A stretch of DNA of 64,000 nucleotides from Mallotus nudiflorus (lineage: Eukaryota; Streptophyta; Magnoliopsida; Malpighiales; Euphorbiaceae), in NCBI GenBank assembly GCA_947683625.1, contig CANTUR010000460.1:3277001-3341000 (forward strand), read 5' to 3'. Positions within the stretch are counted from its first letter, which is position 1. The number at the start of each line of letters is the position of its first letter. The translations under genes and the position numbers were made by a program. Positions 30,718 through 42,257 of the stretch are shown here, in pieces. The notes under the pieces are model-generated. The model worked only from the letters and a program-made list of their open reading frames with translations, ran no database searches and was not told the DNA's origin.

Positions 30718-33700
30718 TTCTGAAATGAAATAAGTGCTTTTCTTCTCTTGTATAAAGTGGTTACCTTCCTCCTTCCTACTTGTGCTGCTTGGGATCAGTG
30801 TGGGGACTGTGTGTGTGTGTGTGTGTTTGGGCGTAGTATTCTTTGATTCTGAAATGAAAAGAATGTTTTTCTTCTCTTTGTATAAAGCGGTTACGATGAA
30901 TGCTTTTCTTCTCATTGTATAAAGAGGTTACCTTTCTCCTTGTGCTGCTTGAGATCAGTGTGGACAATAGCCTAAACACCCCAAAGTCCATTGTTTCATG
31001 GAGACTGTAATTTAAAGTCAGTGTTTAGTACATCTGTTACTAACGGCCTAATGTAAACTTGTTCACAAAACATTGTCAAGACAAGCTCAATGTTTTCTTA
31101 TTAATTTTTTTTTTAAATGAGTCTAAAGCTGTTGTTTAATCTTGATATGCCCACAATGATTTATGGTTCATGATATTGTCAAACTTCAAAGATAATGGAG
31201 ACCTAACTGTAATGCCTAGGATTTTATGTTGCTTATGTTTAACTACATAATTCTGCAAACATTTGTAGTATTTTATTTCCTTGAAAGTTATTGAATGTCA
31301 TCTGTTAAACCAAACATAGAAATGGTTTAATAACTTATGTGGTAGCTTCTTTGCCAGCTTTAGAAGAAAAAGGGAATAGAACCTGTGAAAAAAGTAAGTA
31401 GAGGACTAGAGTTTTAAATTGGTTTTGTATACATCTTTTATGAATTTTTTTAATGAATTCCCAATTCTATTCTATTATTGTGGAAATATCTCATTTTTTT
31501 TTTCCTTCAATTTTAGGCTGCATTACACCTGGATTGATATTGGAACGCCTCATGTTTCATTTCTTGTTGCACTGGATGCCGGGAGTGATCTATTTTGGGT
31601 TCCTTGTGATTGTGTGCAATGTGCCCCCTTATCTGCAAGTTACTATAATAGTCTGGTAGGTCATTCTCCCCATAAGTCTGTACGTTGCTTCTTATAGTAG
31701 TGCACTATCTCTACTTGTTTATTTATTATGTGTTGCTTTCTACCTTGTTGTATTTCTAGTTGTGCTTTTGTGGCCCACATAAAACCTAAGTTGGATGGAA
31801 ATGTAAATATGGAAATGGATTTCTAAAAATATAGGAAACCGAAATGTGGGGGAAATGTAAAAACACTAAAAATACAGGAATTTATATATAAATATTAGAA
31901 AAATATATAAATATAAATTTTATTCCTAGATATTAAAAATTTATTTATTACTATCAATCAATAATATAATTATAAATTATTTTATTTTGTTAAAAAAATG
32001 TGAAATCCCATTTGAACTTATTTTCTTTCTTATTTTGGAAAAAACTAAAAAAAAATTCTAAGTTGGAAACGTGTTTCCTGTTTTTAAATTTGTGGAAACG
32101 ACCCTGTTAGAAACTCTATAGGCCTAGTGAATGTTGGCCCACATATACACGCATGGGCACATAACATAGATGAGATTGAACCCATGTAATATAAAAATCA
32201 ATTGACTTGTATTAAGGTCCCATCTGCACCATTTATGTGCCACTTTTTTCTTTTATATTTTTCCAACATGGGTTATATTCTCCAACAGACTCTGAAATGT
32301 TCCCTAGTAGTCTCTTGAAGTTTCTGACATGGTGACATGCCTACTAGTTGAAGTTTAAGTGCATCATAGCATAAAACTATACGGACATTACAATGTGATT
32401 TATATCTTAGATCTAAGATTCATCAAGTTGATATTTTAGTGTTACGTTTTTTCTAATTTTTTTTTAATTTCTTTCTCAATTCTTAGAAGGGATTCATTTT
32501 TTTTTTTTCCGTTTTTTTTTTTTTTTAATTTCCTTCCATTTTCACATGAATAAAAGGGAAAAGGGATGAGAATGATGGAATATGAGCTCTTTAGGAGAGT
32601 GAATAAGGGTAGATGATGTTAATGTCCTAGCTTCTTGAGTGTTTGCTGGTGATATTTACCACAATGATGAAAACATTGTGGTAAATATCACCAGGAAGAT
32701 GAAGAAGCCGTGATTCATTTTTCTAAGGGTTAAATATGTGCTTCAAGCATCCATGCTGGATGATTTATGAATGGTTAAATGAGAAATTTCACTGTGCAGC
32801 ATGTAAATTCTGCATTTAAGACCAAGTTTGATGGTGCTTACATGTTCTGTCACCTATATCTACCAATAGGGGAAATATAGCCGCTTCAGCGGCTTACCAT
32901 GCTTAGGCAGTGTCCAATACCTGTTCTTAGCTTTATCAGCACGACTACCCAATTAGCACTCAAGTGATTTTGAAGCACCAAGTTTTGAAAAGGTTGGAAA
33001 GTTGCTCTTGTCCCTTGTTGCTTTCTGATATTTCAATGTTTATGCATCACCTTGACAAAGCTAGCATCTTCCACAATCATTTCTAAACACGTCATGAATG
33101 ACTAGTTTTGGCTTCCTAATAATTATTTGTCTATCTATGTAGTCTACCACTATAACTGATCTTTTGTTATCACGTAACTTCTATGTTGTTCTTCTACTTC
33201 TTCTGTTGTGCTATTTGAAAAATGTCTAAAACCTAGTTAAACCAAGTTGACTTTGATTTAATTTCTCTCCTTTTTCTCCTCATATATCTTTTTGTGATAT
33301 ATGATATTACTCTTTTGTTTTCTTAAAGATGATTTCCTGTTTGGCTTCTTTTTTGTTCCTCTTCTTTAAATCTCATTATTGACTATTTTTTCTTTATGTC
33401 CTGTCTTTGAGCTAGATATTTTATAATTGGTCATTTTCTGTATTTTATATTCTCAAGAAATCCTATTTGTGAATTGAGTTTTTGTTAACAAGGATCATGA
33501 TGCAGCACATGTTAATTGCTTTCTCGCACAAGATGGTTGACAGAGGAGGTTTTTCAATTAATGCAGTTGTGAAACCTTCTTTTTTTTTTTTTTGTGTGGG
33601 GTGCTTTTTAAAGCTAAACAACATTTGGCTGGACACTTGCAATTAGTTTTGTAGGTTTCCTTCTCAGTAAATATTTTGCTAATTGTGGTGAAGGTCTAGG

Positions 33701-36697
33701 GCTATGTCCGTTAAAGCTTGCTGATCAAACACTTGTTGCTTTACAAATTGCAATAGAAATTTTACAGCATAGATGTGATAAATCAGTGCCATTATCGCAA
33801 TAGAATAAATGCTGAAATTATGTAATCCTAGTAAAATTTCTGATCAATTCTTCATGTGCATTCCACATGCCTTGAGATGTGTTTTTGGGTGGTCAACCTT
33901 TTGCAGCCTTTTTTTTTTCTAGTTCTTTTGTGTAATTATCATGTTAAATCATTGTGAATTGATACTATTACTATTCTTGGGGATTTCAATCAATAAAGAT
34001 TGAATACTAGTCTTAACTTTAAGAGTGTGAATAATTAATTACTGATATGTTCTACCATTGTGTTTATCAGTTTTCAGTTTCTAGTATGTCTTAAATGAGA
34101 CAAATTTATATATCAGTGAACTAAAGAGAGAGAGAGTTCTAATGAACAACAGCTAAATCTATGTTGGTGGTTCTATTTTGTAATTTAGTGAACAAGAGTG
34201 CATGACTGGAGATGCAAATTTTCTGCTAAGATATCGTAACAGGTTTAGCACTTATATTCAATAATTGATTGGCAGGTGCTCCCTCGTATTTGGAGCATCT
34301 ATTATGCAGGATAGAGATCTGAATGAATATAGTCCATCTCGTTCAAGTACGAGCAAGCATCTATCTTGCAGCCATCAGTTTTGTGAACTTGGTCCGAACT
34401 GCAAAAGCTCAAAGCAGCCATGCCCTTACGCTATTGATTACTACACTGAGAACACATCAAGCTCAGGATTGCTGGTTGAGGACATATTACATCTTGCTTT
34501 GGATGGTGGCAATAAATTAAATAATTCTGTGCAGGCTCCTGTGATTATAGGGTATGTTTTATTTGTCATTCCTGTTTAATTTCCTTGGACTTAATGTGTT
34601 TGCTGCATTTATTATGAAATTTAGGTATTATATCATAATTTGGGATCCTGCTTTCTTATTTTTATTTATTTACTTGTTAGTTTATTATTTTGTTCTCTTA
34701 TGCACAGATGTGGCATGAAGCAAAGTGGTGGCTACTTGGATGGGGTTGCACCTGATGGTCTGATGGGTTTAGGACTGACTGAAATTTCAGTTCCCAGTTT
34801 TCTTGCTAAAGCAGGATTGATCCGAAACTCTTTTTCAATGTGTTTTGATGAGGATGATTCTGGGAGGATATTTTTTGGTGATCAGGGTCCAAGTACCCAG
34901 CAGTCTACACCGTTGCTGACTTTAGATGGGAATTAGTATGTATATCTTTATGTTTTCTGCTTCCATCTTCCTTTCTGAACCCTTTTTCATAGATGTTAAA
35001 CATGCTTATGTTTATGGTTATAAACCCTGATTTCATTCAGCACAACCTACGTTGTTGGAGTGGAGGCCTTTTGTGTGGGAAGATCTTGTCTTAAACAAAC
35101 AAGTTTCAAGGCACTAGTTGATACTGGCACGTCCTTTACTTTTCTTCCAAATGAAGTTTATGAAAGAATCACTGCGGAGGTACTTGTTTGACACTGTACT
35201 CCAATTTGTTAGGCGATTTTCAAACTCTCTAATATGATTGTGTAACTGGATAGTTTGACCATCAAGTGAATGCTACAATCTCCAGCTTTGAAGGCTATCA
35301 ATGGAAATATTGCTACAAATCCAGGTTCATTTGCATTAGTAGCTTTAATAGCTTCTCTCTCTGTGTATGATTATGTGCACTTGCAATCATGCATGACATG
35401 CAAGACAAATGTTTTAATTGGTTCTTTTAAACAGCTCAAATCCCAAGATTCCGTCTGTGAAGCTCATTTTTCCCCTGAACAACAGCTTTGTGATCCAGAA
35501 TCCCATTTTTATGATCTATGGCATCCAGGTGAGACCTATTGAATGAAACTTCTTTTCCCTCTTTAAATAAAAATAATTAGGCAAGAAAATCATGAGTAGA
35601 GATCCTAATATGCATGTTTTGAAGTTTGGACGAGGTGAACATATTTTCAATGTGTTATCAGACCATGGACAAAGCTTCAAGTTGATCATTTATAACTTAG
35701 GATCGATGGTTTTCTATCTAAAAGAATTCTGAACAAAAATAGGATGATTGGATTGCTGAGTACAGTAGATTATGATCTCTTTGAATCAAAGTTATATTGA
35801 AGTATTGATTTTGGAGTAATATTCAACAAAATCCTATGCCTTCGTTTTGGCCCCTGGGGCAAGCACACAAAATTGTAAATACTCTGGTACATGATGTGCA
35901 CTGTTGTCTTGAATACAGACTAATATTAAAGGTTATGCATTTCCTAGTTCCATGGGCAAATGTTGTTACTGTGCTATATAACATATTTATATAGCCAAGC
36001 TTCCAAAAGGGTGAAATCTAAATGTGGCAACCTTGGTGGTTTAGGGAGTTATTGGATTTTGTTTAGCCATTCAGCCAACTAAAGCAGATATTGGAACCAT
36101 TGGACGTAAGTGTACTATCCTTGTTCTATGGAGAATAGTTCATTTTTATCAATTCTTTTGTTTGTTTGTTCGGTTTATTATGCTGAAAAAATAAATTGTT
36201 ATGCAGAGAATTTCATGACAGGATTCCGAGTGGTATTTGATAGGGAAAATATGAAGTTGGGTTGGTCACACTCTAATTGTGAGCTCTCTAGCCTTGCCTC
36301 TTTGGTCTGTGATATGTCTAGTAAAATGCATTTGTTGCACATTAAGTTGATACCAATTTTTATTTTGTTTAGTCAATTATACTAATGTGTAATTCATAGA
36401 CTAAAGATGTGATGTGCCAAGGTTCTTGTTGACTGTCAATTCAATCTCTCTACATATGCAGGTGAAGATCTAAGTGATAGGATGCCTCTTACTTCTCCAA
36501 ATGGGTCACCTGTCAACCCATTACCAACAAATGAGCAGCAGAGCACTCCTGGAGGACATGCAGTTTCACCTGCAGTTGCTGGAAGAGCTCCATCGAGACC
36601 GTCAGCTGCCTCATTCCGAAGGCTTCCATCCTGGTTTTATTTGTTGAAGTTGTTGTTCCTGCTGCTCATACTTCATATACTATGTTTGCTTTTGTGA
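29668..36697 (+). CDS. Aspartic proteinase-like protein 1 (A1 family, GPI-anchor type)
   Basis: The intact host gene. Exons: 29668-30002, 31517-31655, 34310-34551, 34708-34935, 35041-35179, 35254-35324, 35435-35528, 36045-36105, 36207-36278 and 36462-36697, all GT-AG, summing to 1,617 nt or 538 residues without a stop. The ATG has context GCCATGGC. An Arg/Ser-rich start and hydrophobic residues 16-28 form a signal peptide. Catalytic sites: LDAGS (Asp132) and VDTGTSF (Asp342). The C-terminus is Pro/Ser-rich followed by about 20 hydrophobic residues, as in GPI-anchored members. The closest recognised relative is the Arabidopsis At5g10080 type. A secreted, membrane-anchored endopeptidase is expected; the substrate is unknown. 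Splice sites were read by eye from frame and homology. Confidence 0.93.
30003..31516 (+). other. Intron 1 of the protease gene
   Basis: Donor GTACCT, acceptor TTTTAG. 1,514 bases, T-rich, containing the GT repeats and triplication listed separately. No embedded gene was recognised. Confidence 0.85.
30687..30960. repeat. GT microsatellites and local triplication in intron 1
   Basis: (TG)15 at 30687-30716 and (TG)9 or so at 30808-30826. Between and after them a block with GATTCTGAAATGAAA, TTTTCTTCTC, TTGTATAAAG and GGTTACC occurs three times (starting about 30717, 30845 and 30898), each ending near a GCTGCTTGGGATCAGTGTGG-type tail in two cases. Likely replication slippage within the intron. 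Confidence 0.8.
31656..34309 (+). other. Intron 2 of the protease gene
   Basis: Donor GTAGGT, acceptor ATGCAG. 2,654 bases, the longest intron. It is AT-rich with several poly-T runs (32490-32525, 33580-33592) and one perfect inverted repeat (32646-32694). No transposon with clear ends was identified. Confidence 0.85.
32646..32694. repeat. Perfect 21 bp inverted repeat, 7 base loop
   Basis: Arms 32646-32666 and 32674-32694 are exact reverse complements around the loop ATGAAAA; outer bases do not pair further. Each arm contains GATATTTACCACAATG or its complement. It lies in intron 2 of the protease gene, so both transcript strands could fold. Confidence 0.92.
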
Positions 36698-37383
36698 GTA
36701 AATATTTTCTGACCGTCTTCTACATTTTAAAGCTCTATTGTTTATATAGTCCTTGTAAATTAAGCCATTCCCCTTTTATGTATACCAGTATTTGTAGATC
36801 CGTCCTGACATCCAATGCCGTCAATTTTTTTTCTACCTTATAGGCATGTGGTTGATTGGGACCCATAGGGCATAAATTGCATTTCTGTATGTTATATTAC
36901 TGTCTTCTTTACTATGTTTTCTTCTGTGCTTTTTAGTTGCCATACGTCAAATGGCTATCCATTGTTTTTCATTAATTCCTGATACATCATTGTAGTTTTT
37001 CTCTACCTGGGCATTATCGTTTCAAAATCACAGCAATTTTTTTTTTGCTACATCATATTACGTTCGGACAAGGTGACTTATGAGGCTACGACACAACAGA
37101 CTGGTATATTACAGAACATCTTAATATCGGGTTGAATTATGAATTCAATGTCGGGCAAAGAAGATCTATGTTTTTAGTCTTTCGGCTCTTGTAGTTGTAA
37201 TTCATGGAACCAAGCCTCAATTGTGCATTGGCTGCTATTTCCTGAGTCTGGTTCAAGAAGAGGATATATGTTAGTGGGAGGAGAGGGGGACCAAAAGTTA
37301 AACAAGGGTTGAAGGAGAGTGTTTTTACGTGATGCATTTTGGCTAATTGAAGAGCAGATTGCTGTTACTCTCTAAGGTACAAC
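36698..37383. other. 3' UTR and downstream spacer of the protease gene
   Basis: No canonical AATAAA was found just after the stop. AT-rich text without recognised gene or element; a short minus-strand open stretch (37337-37137) has no recognisable content. Confidence 0.5.
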
Positions 37384-37898
37384 ATAATTCACATTTTTTT
37401 TCTTTTTATTTGAAAATCGAACATTCAGTTAATATTCCAACTAAATTTTTGACAATTCTTTTATATAAAAAAACATTTAAACCCTCTAATTTATAAAAAT
37501 GAACATTTTAAATTTTGTATTTTAAAAATAAACATCCCTCAATATAATTATTAATATAATAAAAGCATAATTTTAATATACTCTGTAATCAATATTAAAT
37601 AATTAATATTTTATTTATTAAAATGAGAAATTTAAATATTGCTCAAATATAAATTAATTTTATTGTTTATTAATATTGTCAAGTTGTTGGACTTATAAAT
37701 GACTAACTATTGAGTTTGTTATAGTATATTATTATAGTTAATTTGCAAGTGTGTTGTTAATTGTAATCTCTTCAAAATTTGTAAAAATAAATGCTGAATT
37801 TATTACATAATATTATTAAAATTAATTTATAAGAATAAAATACTTATTCTAGAATTAATGTATATTTCAAGAAAAAATGAAAAAAATTACCGAAGTAT

Positions 37899-37930
<32 letters not shown>

Positions 37931-38115
37931 AATGTTTAATTTTATTAAAATACAAAGTTTAAGTATTTATTTTTATACAATAGAGAAGGTTAAATATTTT
38001 TTAATATAAAGGAGTTATCGGAAATTTGATCGGAAAGGATAAAATGTTGACAGAATGAAAATTAAAAAAGATAAGTGTGAAATTTTCAAATAAAAAGAGA
38101 AAAAATGTGAATTAT
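37384..38115. mobile_element. Non-autonomous element with long terminal inverted repeats
   Basis: The ends are inverted copies: the left starts ATAATTCACATTTTTTTT and the reverse complement of the right starts ATAATTCACATTTTTTCTC. Both continue CTTTTTATTTGAAAAT. Similarity by eye continues for roughly 180-200 bases on each arm, e.g. TTTGTATTTTAA at about 37536-37547 and its complement at about 37955-37966. The centre is AT-rich without an ORF. 732 bp in total. Flanking TA on both sides is a possible 2 bp duplication; no longer duplication was found, so the superfamily is open. Confidence 0.7.
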
Positions 38116-38842
38116 AATTGAATTGGATATTATTTAAGATTAGCTGACGGTTTCCTATTTCATGCTGGACCTGGCATTTTTAGCTGGTCCATGGTTCTTT
38201 TATTGATCTCACCACAATTGAAGTGACTGGCTGGCGGGCTTCTCAACATTGGTAGAGATGGACTTGACCTTATTTATTTATTATTTTTCTTTTTGTGAAG
38301 AACTTACCAATTAATCTGCATTGGCAACTCACTGAAATAAATTACATCCTATACTTTTACATGATGTGGATATTACTACATTTTCTAACTTAATAAATTA
38401 TTATCATTCATGGTCTGTCTGCTTTCCTTCTTCTTTTTTCCCCCTCTTTTTGAGGTTTGATGAATGGAGGCGACGACAAGGTTCTCTGTATGGAAAAATA
38501 TCAAGCTGTTTCTCTATGTAGTCTTATGTAGCGTGTCACAAACTTCATGCAAATCACGACTCATAAATTATTGGCATCTGGTTACTTCAGAATAATTAAA
38601 TGGTAATAATAAATAAAAAAGGAATATGTGTAGCACTAACATTGTAAGAAAAAGCATAATTGAAGTTTAAAGGCTGGAATGTTTAGCAGTTTGACACTTC
38701 TTTATTGATGTCATGTGAACTTTAATGTGCAATTATAATTTCTCATATTAAGTGAATTGGCTACATGGTAAAAAAATTTTAAAACTTACCCGTATGTGCG
38801 ATCTAAAATGAAAATCAGTTGATGGATGATGGTTTAAGTTAA
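38116..38842. other. Intergenic AT-rich DNA
   Basis: No ORF of note, no repeat with defined ends and no RNA gene recognised. Confidence 0.5.
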
Positions 38843-39126
38843 TACTTCCTCCGTTATATTTTAATTGTCTTTTAAGAAAATTAAATTTGTTTTATTCCAA
38901 TTGATGTTTTTAGATCACCAAAAAAAAAAATTCTTTTTAAGTTTACCTATATCTTGATTTTAAAATAAATATTCTATTGAAATAATTGTAATTCACATTA
39001 ATTTTTGATCTTTCTAAAAGAGAATTATATAATCATTTGTATTTATAATTATTTCTATTAAATATGATTATTAATTTTTATGATACTATCTTAAATGATA
39101 ATTGGAATGAAACGAAATGAGTAGTA
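38843..39126. mobile_element. Stowaway-like MITE (about 284 bp)
   Basis: The left end reads TACTTCCTCCGTTATATTTT, close to the CTCCCTCCGT start typical of Stowaway MITEs. The right end, reverse-complemented, reads TACTACTCATTTCGTTTCAT, then CCAATTATC against the left AATTGTC. TA occurs at both edges as the expected duplication. AT-rich interior, no ORF. Confidence 0.55.
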
Positions 39127-40569
39127 ATAATAATAATAATAAAAAAAAAAGGAAATTATAAGGACTTGATAACAGAAATCACATTGAAAACTGGTATAAG
39201 TGTTGTGTATTCCATATGGATTTTCAATTAATTCTTGTGAGGTCGTCCGGTCCAACTCAGAAGTTTGTTTCTGTTGTAAATTTATCTCTGCGGTTGTGAT
39301 TAATTAGCAAAACAAGTATTCTTCTGGTGGCGTTGCCTACCAGATTCTTCTTCTTTAATGAGCCGGTTATTTATTTATTGATTTATTGGAAATGGTTGCT
39401 CTATGCCATCTAAGTACACCTCTACAATTCTTTTCTGCTTCTAATTTTAATCAGATTGTTTGCAAATGTTCTGTCAATTAAACGTAATTTCCCAATTCCG
39501 ACTTGTTTTAATTTGAGGTCAGTTATAGATGTTAATAATAAATTAAATTAAATTATTAAATGTTTCATATTATTAAAATTAAATATTATTTCAATCATGT
39601 TACATCATGTTAATAATAAATTATTAAAATTAAATTAAATTTAAAAATTCAATCATTATTATTAAAAGATAAAACAATATCTAATTGTTATATTGAGTTA
39701 CATCATTAAAATTTTATGTTGAGTTAAATTATAAAAAATTTAAAAATAATTTAATTAAAATGAAATAAAAATAAAAATTATAATTATAATTATTATGATT
39801 AAAAATAAAAAATAAAAAATAAAAAATTCATTTTCAAACATAACTAAAATAATGTAAAAACAAAATTAAAATTCAACCATTATATTTAATAAAATAAAAT
39901 AAAAAATAATATTTTTATTTTTAAAATAATAATTGGAGTAAAATAAAGAATAAATTATAATGGTAAAAAAAAAAGACATTTTAATTTTTGAAATTTAATA
40001 CTCAAATACTTTACCAAAAAAAATCTGCAAAACATATCATTTTTAAAATATTATTAGTACATTTTACGACAATTATTAGTACATTCACAAAATATTATTC
40101 ATGCAATGCACGTGTATGCATGGCTCCGCAGTTTGGTTTAACTTTCTGCCGCCAACAAATCTATGGAAGCTTTTAGCTATTTATTTATTTAATTTTCTTT
40201 TGAATGGACAAAGCTTTTAGCTTTAATTTTCCTTAAAAGAGAAGCTTTCTAATAATAAGAAAACTTTTGGACCATACCACCATCAACCTAAACACGAACA
40301 TCTTTTCAAATTATTATTCTTGTCCGTTGTCACCACCTAATTAATTATTTAATTCTCTCCATTTCCGAAAGTTAATAGATTTAGACACAAAGCATTCAAA
40401 AGAAAGACAAAAAATAAAAGGGTAATCTGTTCTAAATTCTAAGTTCTAATTAGCTTTTGTGAAAAGGAAGATGGGTATGATGCATGAGCATTTTTCATGT
40501 TATGTAAATGTTAAATTTTGTGCGATAGCTAAATTAGTATTAAACATACCTTAAAAAAAAGACAGCGGG
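39127..40569. other. AT-rich intergenic DNA before element F
   Basis: Very AT-rich, with runs of TAA and AAT units (39125-39140, 39535-39980). No gene or bounded element was recognised. Confidence 0.5.
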
Positions 40570-40970
40570 TGATATATATTCTAACTCAACTAAAGATTTA
40601 TTTTCTTATGCATAAGTTATTTGCATATGAAGAATATCCAAATTAGATAGGAGAAAAATTTCTAATTAAGATGACTCTTAGACATGAACAAATACTCCCC
40701 AACTAGGCACAAGATCTACATTAACGAGGAATTATATTTCTCTCAGGTTTAAACATCACTATCCCTATAAATAAAACCCTATATCCCTCATTTTCATTCA
40801 TTCTATTCTCTCATATTCTTTGCTCTCTTTATCTCTCTAAATTTTCTCTCTCTATATTCTCTAACTTAGGCATCAGAGGGTTTGTGAGGATCATCCCCAC
40901 CTCTCATCTTGCCCCTTTGTTAATTCCTTGTGCAGAGATTAAACTTGAAGGTCTTGGAAACAAGTTATCA
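40570..40970 (+). repeat. 5' LTR of element F (401 bp)
   Basis: It begins TGATATATATTC and ends CAAGTTATCA, with inverted ends TGATA/TATCA. A TATA box TATAAATAAAA is at 40766-40776, followed by a CT-rich run (40796-40865). A primer-site-like sequence starts two bases after the end. The start is set by the inverted end and was not confirmed by a second LTR, which should lie outside the window. Confidence 0.65.
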
Positions 40971-40972
40971 AG

Positions 40973-40990
40973 TGGTGTCGTCTATAGGAA
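40973..40990 (+). promoter_or_regulatory. Primer binding site of element F
   Basis: TGGTGTCGTCTATAGGAA follows the LTR after two bases and resembles the TGGCGCCGTCTGTGGGAA sites of Retand/RIRE2-like Tat elements. The primer tRNA was not determined. Confidence 0.6.
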
Positions 40991-41040
40991 CCCTTTTAAA
41001 TTAAAAGCCATTAAGCATCTACCAAATACAATTTGACATC

Positions 41041-42257
41041 ATGACTTCCAGTCCCCCACCAGCCCCAACTCTAGATACACAAATTAATCTGTCAGCCCTC
41101 ATTCCTCCAATTACCCTGTCGGCACCCATTCAACCAATAATTTTGTCAACACCTTTTCAGCATATTGGACCCTCATCACACGCTCCACTCGGAGAATATA
41201 CCCTAATTGGTTATACCCAGAGGTGGCCAACACTAGGCAATCACTTTCCTTATTATGCTCCCCTATAACATTACAATCGACTTACACCCTCTACACCTTT
41301 CCCAAATTTGTTAGAAATTTTCGCCACAAACATACTAAACCTAAACAAAGTAAACCAGACACTCAACTTACCTCTATCAAGTAAAGAAGAAATGGTTCAA
41401 ATTATTCAAACCTATATGCTCTTGATACAACAACAGTTGAATGCCTTGATTTAAGTTAGTAATCTCGGAATAGATAATCTGGAGAATAATGTAGCAACAT
41501 CGGTAACAGCTTTGAATATGCCTGGTGGAAGTAAAGAATGTTATAAAGCTCTGGAAGGGGAATTTAGCACAATAATTTTGGCCCTAGATGACTCAAAGAT
41601 AACTTAGAAAGTTGAAAAGATTATGCAAAAAGCTTGTAATGGACCTAGGAAGGAAGATGAATGCATTCTGGAAGGAAAGACATATTTTTTAAGCAGAATA
41701 ATCAGGACGGAGATCCTAACCAAGTTCAAAATGCCTTAGTTAGACCAGTTTGATGAAACCGGGGATCCGATAAACCATATATGCTCGTTCAGGACTAGGA
41801 TGCTACTTTAGAATGTAAATAACGGAATCATGTGCAGAGTCCTTCCTAGTATACTCACCAAGAATGCTCATAAGTGGTTTCACTTACTTCCTAAGAATTC
41901 TATTTTGTCTTTTGAGGAATTAGTTGAGAAATTTCAAACTCGATTTTTCACAATGTTCCTCCTACCAAAAACATCAATCATCTTCAACTGTGCAGATAAG
42001 AGGCTACGAAATCATTAAAAAGTTACTTTGATAGATTTAATAAGGTAGCTATCAAAATTGAGAATTTAATTAATGAAGTAGTTATAGAAGCCTTGAAGAA
42101 TGAGACTTCGCTAGGAAAGCTCAAAGATAATATCATGACCAAAGAACCTAACACCTTTATTGAAGTAATGACTATGACGATAAAGATGATAAAAATGGAT
42201 AAAGATAGGAGGATGTGCCAAGATGATGAGAAAGCACCTATCAGAAAAGATGAAATG
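41041..42257 (+). pseudogene. gag of element F, first part
   Basis: It starts at ATG 41041 with a Pro/Ser/Thr-rich N-terminus (75 codons open). The gag core follows with stops and frame changes; the capsid-like block LPSILTKNAHKWFHLLP and SFEELVEKFQTRFF is at 41836-41956. The frame is clean from 42093 until element G interrupts it after the codons for KDEM at 42257. It continues at 47032. Content fits Tat-lineage gag of the Retand type. Confidence 0.72.

Noticed and set aside
36698..40569. tRNA or other RNA genes in the intergenic region
   Set aside because: No cloverleaf-type A/B box pair or conserved RNA sequence was recognised; the region is too AT-rich for a confident call.
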